A stretch of DNA of 64,000 nt, from the NCBI RefSeq assembly GCF_016623585.1, contig NZ_JAEHFY010000004.1, positions 124,001 to 188,000 of the forward strand, read 5' to 3'. This DNA is from Pedobacter segetis (lineage in GTDB: Bacteria; Bacteroidota; Bacteroidia; Sphingobacteriales; Sphingobacteriaceae). The notes below the pieces were generated by a model. The model worked only from the letters and a program-made list of their open reading frames with translations, made no database searches and had not been told where the DNA came from. Position 1 is the stretch's first letter. The number at the start of each line of letters is the position of its first letter. Of the stretch, positions 1 through 8,042 are shown piece by piece. The translations under genes and the position numbers were made by a program.

Positions 1-480
1 GCAAAACACATTGAATAAAGTATGATGGTCTATCTGCATTTTTCTGGCATAATGGGCATAATAGGATACTACGAAGAGCCTTAAAATATTTAGTAGCGTA
101 AAACCGATGATGCTAAAAACCAAGAACAGCACACGATCTTTTACTTTTTGATTGGGTACGGCTAAAGATAAAGCCATTAAAATGCTGATAATCCCATAAC
201 CTAAACAGCTATAAACTATTTTGATGCCCCCATGCCCAATAATTCTTAAAGAGGTATCATTGGTTAAATATCTCAAACCAAAAATATCACAAATTACCGT
301 AGAACCACCGATTAAAAAATGTCGATAAGCCCTTATAAAGTCAAGATGTTCATTGGCAAATTGCCAATATAAACCCCCTTGTGCGCATAAACCTATCCAA
401 AATCTAAAGAAGTAACTAAAAAAGAAATAACCTAAAACCAATATCAAGAAGAACCTAATTTGTACTTTATTTATTTTCAT
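1..480 (-). CDS. Exosortase-family membrane protein (partial, C-terminus beyond the window)
   Basis: The first 160 residues are visible, starting at an ATG at 480; the rest runs off the left edge. The protein is strongly hydrophobic with several membrane segments. It carries a small set of residues in the order expected for exosortase/archaeosortase enzymes: a Cys in 'YSCLGYG' (about residue 94), an Arg in 'NILRL' (about 134) and a His pair in 'DHHTLF' (about 151). Known members are membrane transpeptidases that process C-terminal sorting signals and usually sit in exopolysaccharide loci, as here. The start overlaps the end of the upstream glycosyltransferase gene by 14 bases, which indicates one transcript. 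Bacteroidota have several exosortase subtypes (XrtF, XrtN, XrtY); the subtype cannot be fixed from this fragment. A polysaccharide-locus membrane protein without protease activity is the alternative. Confidence 0.65.
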   Translation of the reverse strand, partial: MKINKVQIRFFLILVLGYFFFSYFFRFWIGLCAQGGLYWQFANEHLDFIRAYRHFLIGGSTVICDIFGLRYLTNDTSLRIIGHGGIKIVYSCLGYGIISILMALSLAVPNQKVKDRVLFLVFSIIGFTLLNILRLFVVSYYAHYARKMQIDHHTLFNVFC

Positions 481-1324
481 TTCTGGTTTTTCTTAATTCG
501 TAAATCTTGGCATCAATTAAAAATCGAAACCAAAAGCATTGTAAAAAATGAAATATCAATCCTCTTCTCCCATCCAAAAACCCTAAGCGTAAAAAATATC
601 GAATGAAGAAATACAAAGCTGGCCTAACAAAGAGCGGAAAGCGCTCATAGATGTTTTTGATGTATCTACGTTTGGCGATAGGATTTTTACTTGTTAATGA
701 ACCTTTTATGGTAGCATCGTTTATTTTTTGCTTTTCAAACTGCTCTAATGCCTCTAAGCCAGACCATTTATCGTGTCTCAAAGTAAAGGTACTCAAGGAT
801 TCGGTTATCAAATCTATGATGTCTCCGTTGAGTTTTAATACCTCGCCATCCACTTTAAAATGTTGATCGTACAATTTATCCTCACAAAAACCTTTTCCAT
901 TTCTAAAAATAACGGCATGATAGGTAGGATAATGCCCTCCATATTTTATCCATTTCCCCATAAACAGGGTTTTTCTGCTTGCAAGCATACCATTTATGGA
1001 TTGGCTGATGCCTTGTTTAAATTGGAAGGCAAGTTCGGTAATTATCTCGGGCGTAAGCCGATGATCGGCATCCATATTCAAAATCCATTCGGTTTGGATG
1101 GGTAAATTTTTAAAGGCCCAATTACGTTGTTTACTGTAATTTTCAAACGGATGTTGGATCACTTCAACAGGATAATTTTTTACGATATTTAAAGTATCAT
1201 CATTAGAGCCAGAATCAACCATAAAAACCTTTTCAAAGTGATGGCCGATACTATCCAAACAAGCGGTAATATTTTTTTCCTCGTTAAAGGTTAGTATAAT
1301 AACACTGATCGGGATTTTATTCAT
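467..1324 (-). CDS. Family 2 glycosyltransferase (WaaE/KdtX-like)
   Basis: 285 residues. The GT-A fold is visible from the start: 'VIILTFNEEKNI' at residues 8-19, 'VDSGSNDDT' at 36-44 and the metal-binding DxD in 'MDADHRLT' (Asp85, Asp87). The C-terminal third contains 'KWSGLEALEQFEKQK' and a basic, aromatic membrane-associating segment, as in the small WaaE/KdtX-like GT2 enzymes of lipopolysaccharide and exopolysaccharide loci. It should transfer one sugar from a nucleotide donor at the cytoplasmic face of the membrane. It is separated from the GT4 gene upstream by 172 bases of repeat-like DNA and overlaps the exosortase gene. Donor and acceptor cannot be told from the sequence. Confidence 0.85.
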   Translation of the reverse strand: MNKIPISVIILTFNEEKNITACLDSIGHHFEKVFMVDSGSNDDTLNIVKNYPVEVIQHPFENYSKQRNWAFKNLPIQTEWILNMDADHRLTPEIITELAFQFKQGISQSINGMLASRKTLFMGKWIKYGGHYPTYHAVIFRNGKGFCEDKLYDQHFKVDGEVLKLNGDIIDLITESLSTFTLRHDKWSGLEALEQFEKQKINDATIKGSLTSKNPIAKRRYIKNIYERFPLFVRPALYFFIRYFLRLGFLDGRRGLIFHFLQCFWFRFLIDAKIYELRKTRNENK

Positions 1325-1348
1325 GGAACAAATCTACGATTTTACCTT

Positions 1349-1475
1349 TACCTCGATCTGCCGGAAGGCGGAGAGAGGTCTGTTTGTTATAAACAATGAT
1401 CCTAAATGAAGCCATAGATAAAATTTATTTATCCTATTCAAAAGATATCTCCTCCTGCCCTCGTAGATATGACGT
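1349..1475. repeat. Intergenic REP-like palindromes between two glycosyltransferase genes
   Basis: The 172-base gap holds two motifs that recur elsewhere in the window. One is a GC-rich hairpin followed by 'gagagaggtctg' and 'gatcctaaat', compared with 33043-33078. The other is 'gatatctcctcctgccctcg' followed by 'tagatatgacgt' (1464-1475); the same 12-mer is at 32649-32660 after a similar 'ctccgccctccgg' stretch. The DNA between the copies differs, so these look like dispersed intergenic repeats, not conserved regulators. A 63-codon open frame across this interval has no protein-like features. Confidence 0.5.
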
Positions 1476-1496
1476 ATCTGGGAGGGAAATTCCTTG

Positions 1497-2735
1497 TTAC
1501 ACAAATTTCTTATCCAACACTTCATGATACATTTCCAAATATCTCTCCCTCAACTTATCCTCAGCGAAATCTTGTTTGATCGTATTTGTTAGTTTTTCAG
1601 GATTAAAATTTCTTGCCTTTTTTGCTTCATTAGCATTTTCTAATATTTCTATCATACCATCAAAAGAGCGTTCGCAAACCAAACCCAAATGATTTAAAGC
1701 AACATAATCACTTAAGCCCACATTCTTAGTAATCAACACGGGAGTACCAACAAAAAGACTCTCTATCACCACGTTCGCAAAATTCTCATCGTATGACGGA
1801 AGGATCAAATAATCATGTTGGGCCATCAAACCAAACTTTTCATTGCCATAAACAGCACCCATCCAATTTATTTTATCATCAATCTTTAAGCTTTTTGCCT
1901 TTTGCCTTAAGCTTTCTGCATATGAAAGTTCCCCATTCCCAACAACAGATAGTTTCCAGTTAAAGTTATGCGTGGCCAAAGCCTCAAAAAGTAATTCTAA
2001 ACCTTTTTTTCTTTCAATACGGGAGAGGAAAATCAAATGAAGGCAATCATTGTCTTTATCTTTAGAAAACTTATGCTCCCAAGGCAACTCCACAAAATTG
2101 GGGATATTGAAAATAGCCTTTGGGTTTAACAATACCTCTGTATCTGTTACTTCTTTTCTACTGGTGCAATGGAAATAGGTTTTGTTCAACAGAGATTTCC
2201 CTACCCATTTGTGGAAAAGAAATTTGAGTTTGTTGTTATTATTTTGAAATGAATAAGTGCTTAATGTGCCCCTAGGCGTTATAATAACTTTACATCCTCT
2301 AAATAAAACAACGAAACAAGCTGGCATGGTCACTAAATTCCACCAAGCATGTATGTGGATAATATCAAATTGTTTTACAGTTTTCCATAGCTTCCACAAT
2401 AAAGCTGGAGAAAAATGGCCATGGTCTTTGGTAGCCCTTTTGAAATAATGGACTTCCACACCATCCACTATTTTTATATCGCCATTTTTATAAGGAAGTT
2501 CCTCTTTGCCGTTGGCTAAAGTGGTGTAAACTGTTATTTGAGGTTTAGAAAGCTGAGATTTTGCTACGCTAGGTTGAGGATGAGTTTGTTGAGCGGTAAA
2601 TTTGTCGTTTTGAGCTTTTTGCTTTTTGCTTTCAGCTTTAAGCATGATTTCCTCGCATAGTTTAGCCACTGACATTACCGGGCCACCGTAAACGAAAGCT
2701 GGTTTATAGGAGGCGGTAATTTGTAGGATTTTCAA
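1497..2735 (-). CDS. Family 4 glycosyltransferase with a repeat-derived insertion
   Basis: 412 residues, GT-B fold. The N-terminal acceptor domain begins 'ILQITASYKPAFVYGGPV'. The C-terminal donor domain contains 'FLSRIERKKGLELLFEAL', 'VGNGEL', 'LPSYDENFANVVIES' and 'GTPVLIT', where the Glu-x7-Glu region binds the nucleotide sugar. Residues about 33-66 are an unusual hydrophilic stretch, rich in Lys, Gln, Ser and Pro, between helix 1 and the 'ITVYTT' strand, where relatives have only a few residues. The DNA there matches the dispersed 'gctacgctaggttgagg' repeat family found at 29280-30482. The start is a TTG (2735) overlapping the TGA of the FkbM gene as TTGA; no in-frame ATG fits better. The enzyme probably still folds, because the insert falls in a surface loop region. 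Confidence 0.85.
   Translation of the reverse strand: MKILQITASYKPAFVYGGPVMSVAKLCEEIMLKAESKKQKAQNDKFTAQQTHPQPSVAKSQLSKPQITVYTTLANGKEELPYKNGDIKIVDGVEVHYFKRATKDHGHFSPALLWKLWKTVKQFDIIHIHAWWNLVTMPACFVVLFRGCKVIITPRGTLSTYSFQNNNNKLKFLFHKWVGKSLLNKTYFHCTSRKEVTDTEVLLNPKAIFNIPNFVELPWEHKFSKDKDNDCLHLIFLSRIERKKGLELLFEALATHNFNWKLSVVGNGELSYAESLRQKAKSLKIDDKINWMGAVYGNEKFGLMAQHDYLILPSYDENFANVVIESLFVGTPVLITKNVGLSDYVALNHLGLVCERSFDGMIEILENANEAKKARNFNPEKLTNTIKQDFAEDKLRERYLEMYHEVLDKKFV
2563..2640. repeat. Fragment of the 'gctacgctaggttgagg' repeat family inside a coding region
   Basis: Positions 2563-2580 read 'gctacgctaggttgagga', matching the repeat arms at 29280-30482. They are followed by 'tgagtttgttgagcgg' and a simple 'gctttttgctttttgct' run up to 2640. 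The stretch is in frame with the GT4 gene on the minus strand and encodes its low-complexity insert. Confidence 0.6.
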
Positions 2736-3487
2736 ACCTTATTAAAAACAAACGTTGTACCCTTTTGAGCTACAATTTCCATAGAAAATTTTTGTTTAAA
2801 CATATTTGAAAGTTCTTTGATTTGATAGGTTTTATCCTCAAAATGAGTAGTGTGCAATTCTATAATTATTGTTTTGCAGGCAGAAACCACATCTTTATTT
2901 TTTTCACACAACAACAGTTCTATTTCAGCACCTTCAATATCGCAAACTAATGAATATTCAGAAAAATGATTATCCTTAATAATTTTTGAAAGTTGAATTG
3001 TTGAAACTGTTGTGTTTAAATCCGATGCACTTTTAGAACTGGAAAGCGTAGATTCATTTACAGAAAAACTGATTTCACTATTACCAGAATAATCAATCGC
3101 TGCTGAAATTATTTCTAAATTATAAAGCTTATTTTTTTCTTTCGTTTCTAAAAGACTAGAAAATAAATTAGGATTTGCTTCAACCGAAACAACTTTTGTT
3201 TTTGTCCCAACCTTTTTACAAATTTGAGTAGTAGTGACCCCCAAACTTGCCCCAAGTTCTATAACAGGAATGTTTTTTGGGAGATGATTTTTAATAAAAT
3301 AAATATCTTCACGTTCATATAATCCCCAAAATATTAAAGAAATAGGCTTAGAAGCTTTACTTCCTACTTTGACAAAGCCGGCCGAAGTATTTATGAAGCC
3401 ATTTTTTATAAAATAAGTTATAATTAAATTCCCTATTCTTGGAGAAGTTAGCGCTACCCACAATTTAGCTTTGATGTTATTTAGCAT
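2732..3487 (-). CDS. FkbM-family methyltransferase
   Basis: 251 residues. An S-adenosylmethionine-binding fold is visible: 'VIELGASLGVTTTQI' (motif I), 'VVSVEANPNLFSSL' (motif II, acidic residue for the ribose) and 'LVCDIEGAEIELL' (the acidic motif typical of FkbM proteins), with 'TIIIELH' after it. FkbM-type enzymes O-methylate sugars or polyketides. In a polysaccharide locus the expected role is methylation of a glycan hydroxyl, possibly at the chain end. It starts at ATG 3487, one base after the GT8 stop, and ends in a 4-nt TTGA overlap with the next gene. The N-terminal 50 residues contain no recognised motif. Confidence 0.8.
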   Translation of the reverse strand: MLNNIKAKLWVALTSPRIGNLIITYFIKNGFINTSAGFVKVGSKASKPISLIFWGLYEREDIYFIKNHLPKNIPVIELGASLGVTTTQICKKVGTKTKVVSVEANPNLFSSLLETKEKNKLYNLEIISAAIDYSGNSEISFSVNESTLSSSKSASDLNTTVSTIQLSKIIKDNHFSEYSLVCDIEGAEIELLLCEKNKDVVSACKTIIIELHTTHFEDKTYQIKELSNMFKQKFSMEIVAQKGTTFVFNKV

Positions 3488-3488
3488 G

Positions 3489-4367
3489 CTATTTAGTTAA
3501 AGTCTTGAGGTAAGTAGGTATTAATTTTATTATTCTTTTTAATGAAGTATATTTTAAATGATTTTCATTAGCTATGGAACTTAAATCATAATATTTTTTC
3601 CAAAGTTTATAATTGTAATGGATTTTATTGGCTAAAAAGTCCCAAGGTTTTGGCCCGCCAACAAAATGAAATATCTTCTCATCATTTATAGCTACATCGT
3701 ATTTATTGTTCCAATACATTGAGCTATTAATTGATGGGCCTAAAGCACAAAATTGATTATCAAATACAACATTTAATACCGCTTGATCGGCAGATATGAA
3801 ACTATTTGGGAATTTTTCTATAGTATCTAAGCACATTTGTAAGCCATTATTTTCTCTCCATTTTTTTAAATTCATTCCCAAAACACCTGCATTAAAACAT
3901 TTGCTATTCATATTTAATCCGGCTTTTTGGAATAAAACCCTATCAATCGAATAATTTTTAAGGTTGCAACCATCTACATAAAGTATAAAATCATCATTGA
4001 TTTTTTTAAAGATGGTTGTTACATCTAGCTGAACAATCAAATCTGTATCTAAATACAACAATTGATCAATATCAGGCAATAAATCAGCTAAAAAAAGCCT
4101 ACCATAAGTAGTGGTATTTCCTTGTAGAGAATTTGCACCTTTTATAGAGGTGTTGGGCGCATTTCTAATTTCAAAAGATTGATTTGCTTTCTTAAAATTT
4201 AAAAACGTATCTTCTAATTTAGATTGATGTTTTTTACTCAATTTATCAGCAAACAAAATAATGTGCAGTTTTTCTTTATTTATATGATGGGTAAGCAAAG
4301 AAACAAGTGTAGCGTGAGTGCCTGGTAGAATGGTTTTATCAGAAAAAAGAGCGACAGTATTAATCAT
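3489..4367 (-). CDS. Family 8 glycosyltransferase (LPS galactosyl/glucosyltransferase-like)
   Basis: 292 residues. The GT8 hallmarks are all present: 'YLDTDLIV' with the DxD metal ligands Asp107 and Asp109, 'FNAGVLGMNLKKWR', 'SADQAVLN' and the C-terminal 'HFVGGPKPWD', which completes the metal and UDP site. GT8 enzymes are retaining and commonly use UDP-galactose or UDP-glucose in LPS outer-core or capsule assembly. It is the only GT8 member in this otherwise GT2/GT4-rich locus. It starts at ATG 4367, six bases after the upstream GT4 gene. Confidence 0.9.
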   Translation of the reverse strand: MINTVALFSDKTILPGTHATLVSLLTHHINKEKLHIILFADKLSKKHQSKLEDTFLNFKKANQSFEIRNAPNTSIKGANSLQGNTTTYGRLFLADLLPDIDQLLYLDTDLIVQLDVTTIFKKINDDFILYVDGCNLKNYSIDRVLFQKAGLNMNSKCFNAGVLGMNLKKWRENNGLQMCLDTIEKFPNSFISADQAVLNVVFDNQFCALGPSINSSMYWNNKYDVAINDEKIFHFVGGPKPWDFLANKIHYNYKLWKKYYDLSSIANENHLKYTSLKRIIKLIPTYLKTLTK

Positions 4368-4373
4368 TAAAAA

Positions 4374-5483
4374 TTATTTACTTGCTGAAATTATTTCTTG
4401 CCACATAGTATGATAATTCCATTTATTTAAAATCTTTTCATTTGCATTCTTAATCTTTTCTTTGGGGATATTTAATGCCGTTGCGATATCATCAGCTAAT
4501 TCTTCTGAATTTCCATATTGATAGGTAAATCCATTCTCGCCTTCAACAAGCAAATCTTGTGCAGCACCTACCTTATCAGAACAGATTACAAAACAATCGC
4601 CTGCAATGGCCTCTTGAACAGAAACCCCCCAAGGTTCATCTTTTGCAGCGTGGATAAAAATGGAGCTCAATTTATAAAACTCTGGTAAATGCTGATAGGG
4701 GATATAACCTGGGAAAAATATTTTAAGATGGGCTTTTTTTTGTGCAAACTTTTCTAAAGCTCCTCGTTCATTACCATCGCCAATTAAAATCAAAACCAAA
4801 TCTTTGCGACCTAATTTAACGAAAGCTCTTAAAATATCCCATGGGCTTTCCCTGCCCACAAATTTGGCGACAGATAAAATAGCTATTTCATGATTTGGCT
4901 GGTATTTTTGTTTGATTTTTTTAAAATAATCAGAATCTTCTTTACCTGATAGGTTAAAATAGGAGTTATCTACACAATAAGAAAACAGGTTGATTTGATT
5001 TTCTGGGATACCCATTTCTAAACAGTAATCCTTAGAAACTTTTCCGGTAACTAAAAAATGGTCGAATTTTTTATATTCTTTTTTTAGGAAGATTTTACGT
5101 AACCAAATTTTATAAAATGGTTGATTAAATAGAACGCTATCAAGCTTGAGGGCTACCTTGATTTTTAATCCCTTACAAATAGCTGCAAAACCAGCATATT
5201 GGTTTTTATACCCATTGATGATGATTAAATTATAAGTTTTTTCTTTTAGTTTTTCTCTAAAAACTGAAAGTTTACCTTCTTGAGGTAAGAATAAAAATGG
5301 ATAGCCCTCAAATAAATCGAATCCCCATTTAACAGACTGTCGCAACTCGTTATCATAATGTTGATTTTCTTGCTCTTTTAAATAGAAAATCTCAAATTCA
5401 TCATGAGGAAAATTTTTAGCAACATATTGATAGAAAGGAACCTCAAACTGTGTGGGGTGATTGACTACAAACCCTATTCTCAT
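4374..5483 (-). CDS. Family 4 glycosyltransferase
   Basis: 369 residues, GT-B fold. The N-terminal half has 'VNHPTQFEVPFYQYV', typical of GT4 proteins that start by describing two parties' positions. The donor half has 'ILSVAKFVGRESPWDILRAF', 'ILIGDGNERGALE', 'FFPGYIPYQHLPEFYK' and 'EPWGVSVQEAIAGDCFVI', the expected Glu-x7-Glu donor site. It should add one sugar with retention. It is preceded by 221 bases without a gene, so it may begin a separate transcription unit running to the left edge. The ATG at 5483 is the first residue of a clean Rossmann strand. Confidence 0.85.
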   Translation of the reverse strand: MRIGFVVNHPTQFEVPFYQYVAKNFPHDEFEIFYLKEQENQHYDNELRQSVKWGFDLFEGYPFLFLPQEGKLSVFREKLKEKTYNLIIINGYKNQYAGFAAICKGLKIKVALKLDSVLFNQPFYKIWLRKIFLKKEYKKFDHFLVTGKVSKDYCLEMGIPENQINLFSYCVDNSYFNLSGKEDSDYFKKIKQKYQPNHEIAILSVAKFVGRESPWDILRAFVKLGRKDLVLILIGDGNERGALEKFAQKKAHLKIFFPGYIPYQHLPEFYKLSSIFIHAAKDEPWGVSVQEAIAGDCFVICSDKVGAAQDLLVEGENGFTYQYGNSEELADDIATALNIPKEKIKNANEKILNKWNYHTMWQEIISASK

Positions 5484-5704
5484 AAATTTGCTATATTATT
5501 TATCGATTTTTTTATTGGGTGATCTTGAAATATCCCTCCCGGGGTTAATATATTTCAAATAAATCGGTATGAAATAAATTTAAAACTCATGATTTATCAA
5601 CAATATAAGGAATGTTACCAGAGCGGAGCATTGTGATTTATGCTTCGACTCCGCTCAGCATTACAAAACTGCCCTGTTTATAATAATTTAATGAATAGAT
5701 AATC
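5484..5704. other. Intergenic gap with two hairpins
   Basis: No gene is visible. Two inverted repeats stand out: 'gaaatat' near 5531 with 'atatttc' near 5563, around 'ccctcccgggg'; and 'gagcggag' (5621-5628) with 'ctccgctc' (5649-5656), containing 'cttcgactccgctcagcat', a string I recognise as a common Bacteroidota intergenic repeat. This is the first gap over 100 bases in the cluster to the right of 1500, so a promoter for the leftward genes could lie here, but I cannot point to a convincing TAnnTTTG box. Confidence 0.45.
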
Positions 5705-6949
5705 TTAAATAACATTAATGGCATCGGAGTCAGAGGTCGATTTGAGCGGAATTGAAGAGAGGATTTCCTCAAAGACAGCTTTAACCCTAAGATCATAATT
5801 TTCCCAAGTCATTTCTTTAGCTTTCTCCAATACGCTATTCTTTAAAGTAAGTCGTTCAGCTTCGGTTAAACCGATAAACTTGTTGATGCAATTCAAAAGC
5901 GCATCCTCATTTAATTGATCCATCACAAAGCCATCAACACCGTTTTCCAACATTTCGGCAGCTCCAACAAAAGGGGATAAAATATTTGGGATACCCAACA
6001 TCATCGTTTCAGGAACCACCATCCCGAAGGAATCAAACCGACTGGCCAAAACATGTAAATGAACCCGATTTTTTAACAAAAATGCTGCAATATCTTTTTG
6101 CATCAATGGACCTGTTAAAATGATATTAGAATCGCCTAGATGATGATCAATACAGAATTCCGCTACCCATTTATTACTGATCTTACCAATTAAATAGAGT
6201 TTTTTTTCTTTTAACTCTATTTTAGAAAAAGCCTTGATCAACAGATCAATTCCCTTTCTTTTTTCGGTATTTGCCAAACAACAAATGTTTATCGAGTTGA
6301 TATTTGACCCTTTATTATTTACGTGTAAAATTTTATCTTCTGCGGCCAACCATAATGGGAAGTGCTTTTTTGCCGATGTTTTACTTTTATAGGTATCGGC
6401 AGCAAAAGCCGAACAGTTAAACGCATAATCTATACAATTTCTTTCTTTGGTTTTTAATTTGATGCCATAAGCGGTTTCTTTGATTCCTAAATCCATAGCC
6501 ACCTCATGACTGATAGAGGGGAAATCCATCACTACGGGGATATGCCATTTTTTTGCATAAAAGGTAATGGGCCAAGCGGCAGTTTCTGAAAGAACCAAAA
6601 GACTTTTTTTACGATTGAGATAAATGGCAGGAAGCAGAAACCAACCAAATAGTATTTGCATTTTATAACGTGGGTTATGTCCTTTATTGATTTTGAGAAC
6701 ATTCAATACCTTTAAATATAAAACCAATAACAATTCAAAAAAAGGGAAATTATAAATCTCGACTTTTGGATCAATCTTTTTAGCCCTTTTTTTGAAAGCA
6801 GGAAATCTAGATAAAAAACTGTCTTCTGATAAGGTAAACCAAGTATATAAGCTTACTTTATCAAACAGCTTACTTTTACTTAAAGCAGAGGCTATCCGAT
6901 AGGTGTATTGTAAACCAGGATGAACGAGAATAACCTTATTCCGCTTCAA
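5705..6949 (-). CDS. Family 4 glycosyltransferase
   Basis: 414 residues, GT-B fold. N-terminal 'VILVHPGLQYTYRIASAL' is followed by a long acceptor domain. The donor domain has 'ICCLANTEKRKGIDLLIKAF', 'YLIGKI', 'ILTGPLMQKDIAAFL' and 'ASRFDSFGMVVPETMMLGIPNI', which contains the catalytic Glu pair. The start is a TTG at 6949 that overlaps the end of the acyltransferase gene by 14 bases. The C-terminal tail (about 15 residues, Ser- and Asp-rich) looks unstructured. Sugar specificity is not readable. Confidence 0.82.
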   Translation of the reverse strand: MKRNKVILVHPGLQYTYRIASALSKSKLFDKVSLYTWFTLSEDSFLSRFPAFKKRAKKIDPKVEIYNFPFFELLLVLYLKVLNVLKINKGHNPRYKMQILFGWFLLPAIYLNRKKSLLVLSETAAWPITFYAKKWHIPVVMDFPSISHEVAMDLGIKETAYGIKLKTKERNCIDYAFNCSAFAADTYKSKTSAKKHFPLWLAAEDKILHVNNKGSNINSINICCLANTEKRKGIDLLIKAFSKIELKEKKLYLIGKISNKWVAEFCIDHHLGDSNIILTGPLMQKDIAAFLLKNRVHLHVLASRFDSFGMVVPETMMLGIPNILSPFVGAAEMLENGVDGFVMDQLNEDALLNCINKFIGLTEAERLTLKNSVLEKAKEMTWENYDLRVKAVFEEILSSIPLKSTSDSDAINVI

Positions 6950-8042
6950 TTTCGATTTTTTTTGGAGGATAGTGTTTTTGTCTGATACTAAGGAAATAGT
7001 TCTCTAAAAACTGCGTGAAAAACCAACCTGCTAAAATACTTAACGAGGCGAAAATGAAAAAATCAGGAAATGATGTTGACTTTATTTTGAGACTTTCCTC
7101 AATAAACCTCATGACGAAACTTAAAATGAAACCCTGCCATAAATAGATTGCATAAGACAGTGTGCCAATGTATGAAATAATGCGAACTAAAAAAGAAGAA
7201 AATTTAATTTCTTTAAATTCTAAACAATAGAAAAGTAAAATAGAAAAACCTAAAGAAATTAAAGTGAATCCATATGTAAAGACAAACGGGTTTTCTAGAT
7301 TTAAAATAAAAGCAGGTATAATAGTAATTAATATTAATGGAATAAAAATGTATATATACTTTAGAACAAAAGCTTTTATTTTAGATTTATTATAGTATTC
7401 ATCATAGCCTATCATTATACCAAATATTAATCCATCAATTCTGAAATGAGTACTAAATACATTCACGAAAATTTCAAAACTATGATTAGTGTGATAATGA
7501 TAGAGTCTAAAAATTAAGACTAATAAAATTAAAAAACTTGATATTGTATAAAACCATTTAACCTTAGTTAGATTTTTAATTTTAAATATTAATAAAAACA
7601 AAGGAAACAATAAATAAAAGTGTTCTTCGACAGCAATGGACCATGTGTGGTACCAAAATCCATGAAAATAATTCTGAATAAAGAAACATTCTATCAATAA
7701 AGACTTTAGAGATAATCTTTCTGCTAAATGGTCTGTGGTAAGAAACAATATATAAAGCGTAAGCACTGTAAAGAAAATAAAAAAATAAAAGTTAGGATAA
7801 ATTTTAAAGCCCCTTCTTATGTAGAAAAGTTTTAAATCTAATTTACCGGTATTAATTATTTCTTTAAAAAGTAGTCCTGAAATTAAATATCCGCTTAATA
7901 TAAAAAAAAGACTTACACCTATCCATCCGCCTTTTTGTAAAAAACCTAATGCGAGATGATGATTAAAAAGCACCAAGATTATAGCAACTCCCCTTAAAAC
8001 GTCAAGTATTTGGTATCTACTAACTAACTTAAACTTATTCAA
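6936..8042 (-). CDS. Membrane acyltransferase, family 3 (OafA-like)
   Basis: 368 residues with about ten hydrophobic segments. The N-terminus carries the family signature 'ILDVLRGVAIILVLFNHH', with the conserved Arg and His, and 'GVSLFFILSGYLI'; 'YHTWSIAVEEHFYLLFPL' follows in the middle. Such proteins move acetyl or other acyl groups across the inner membrane onto glycans, so this one probably decorates the polysaccharide. A TTG start overlaps the TGA of the Wzy-like gene as TTGA (8039-8042). It is one of two such acyltransferases in the locus, so more than one O-acylation is likely. Confidence 0.88.
   Translation of the reverse strand: MNKFKLVSRYQILDVLRGVAIILVLFNHHLALGFLQKGGWIGVSLFFILSGYLISGLLFKEIINTGKLDLKLFYIRRGFKIYPNFYFFIFFTVLTLYILFLTTDHLAERLSLKSLLIECFFIQNYFHGFWYHTWSIAVEEHFYLLFPLFLLIFKIKNLTKVKWFYTISSFLILLVLIFRLYHYHTNHSFEIFVNVFSTHFRIDGLIFGIMIGYDEYYNKSKIKAFVLKYIYIFIPLILITIIPAFILNLENPFVFTYGFTLISLGFSILLFYCLEFKEIKFSSFLVRIISYIGTLSYAIYLWQGFILSFVMRFIEESLKIKSTSFPDFFIFASLSILAGWFFTQFLENYFLSIRQKHYPPKKIEIEAE

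Noticed and set aside
1334-1525. 63-codon minus-strand frame
   Set aside because: It overlaps the end of the GT4 gene and lies in repeat-like DNA; composition is not protein-like.
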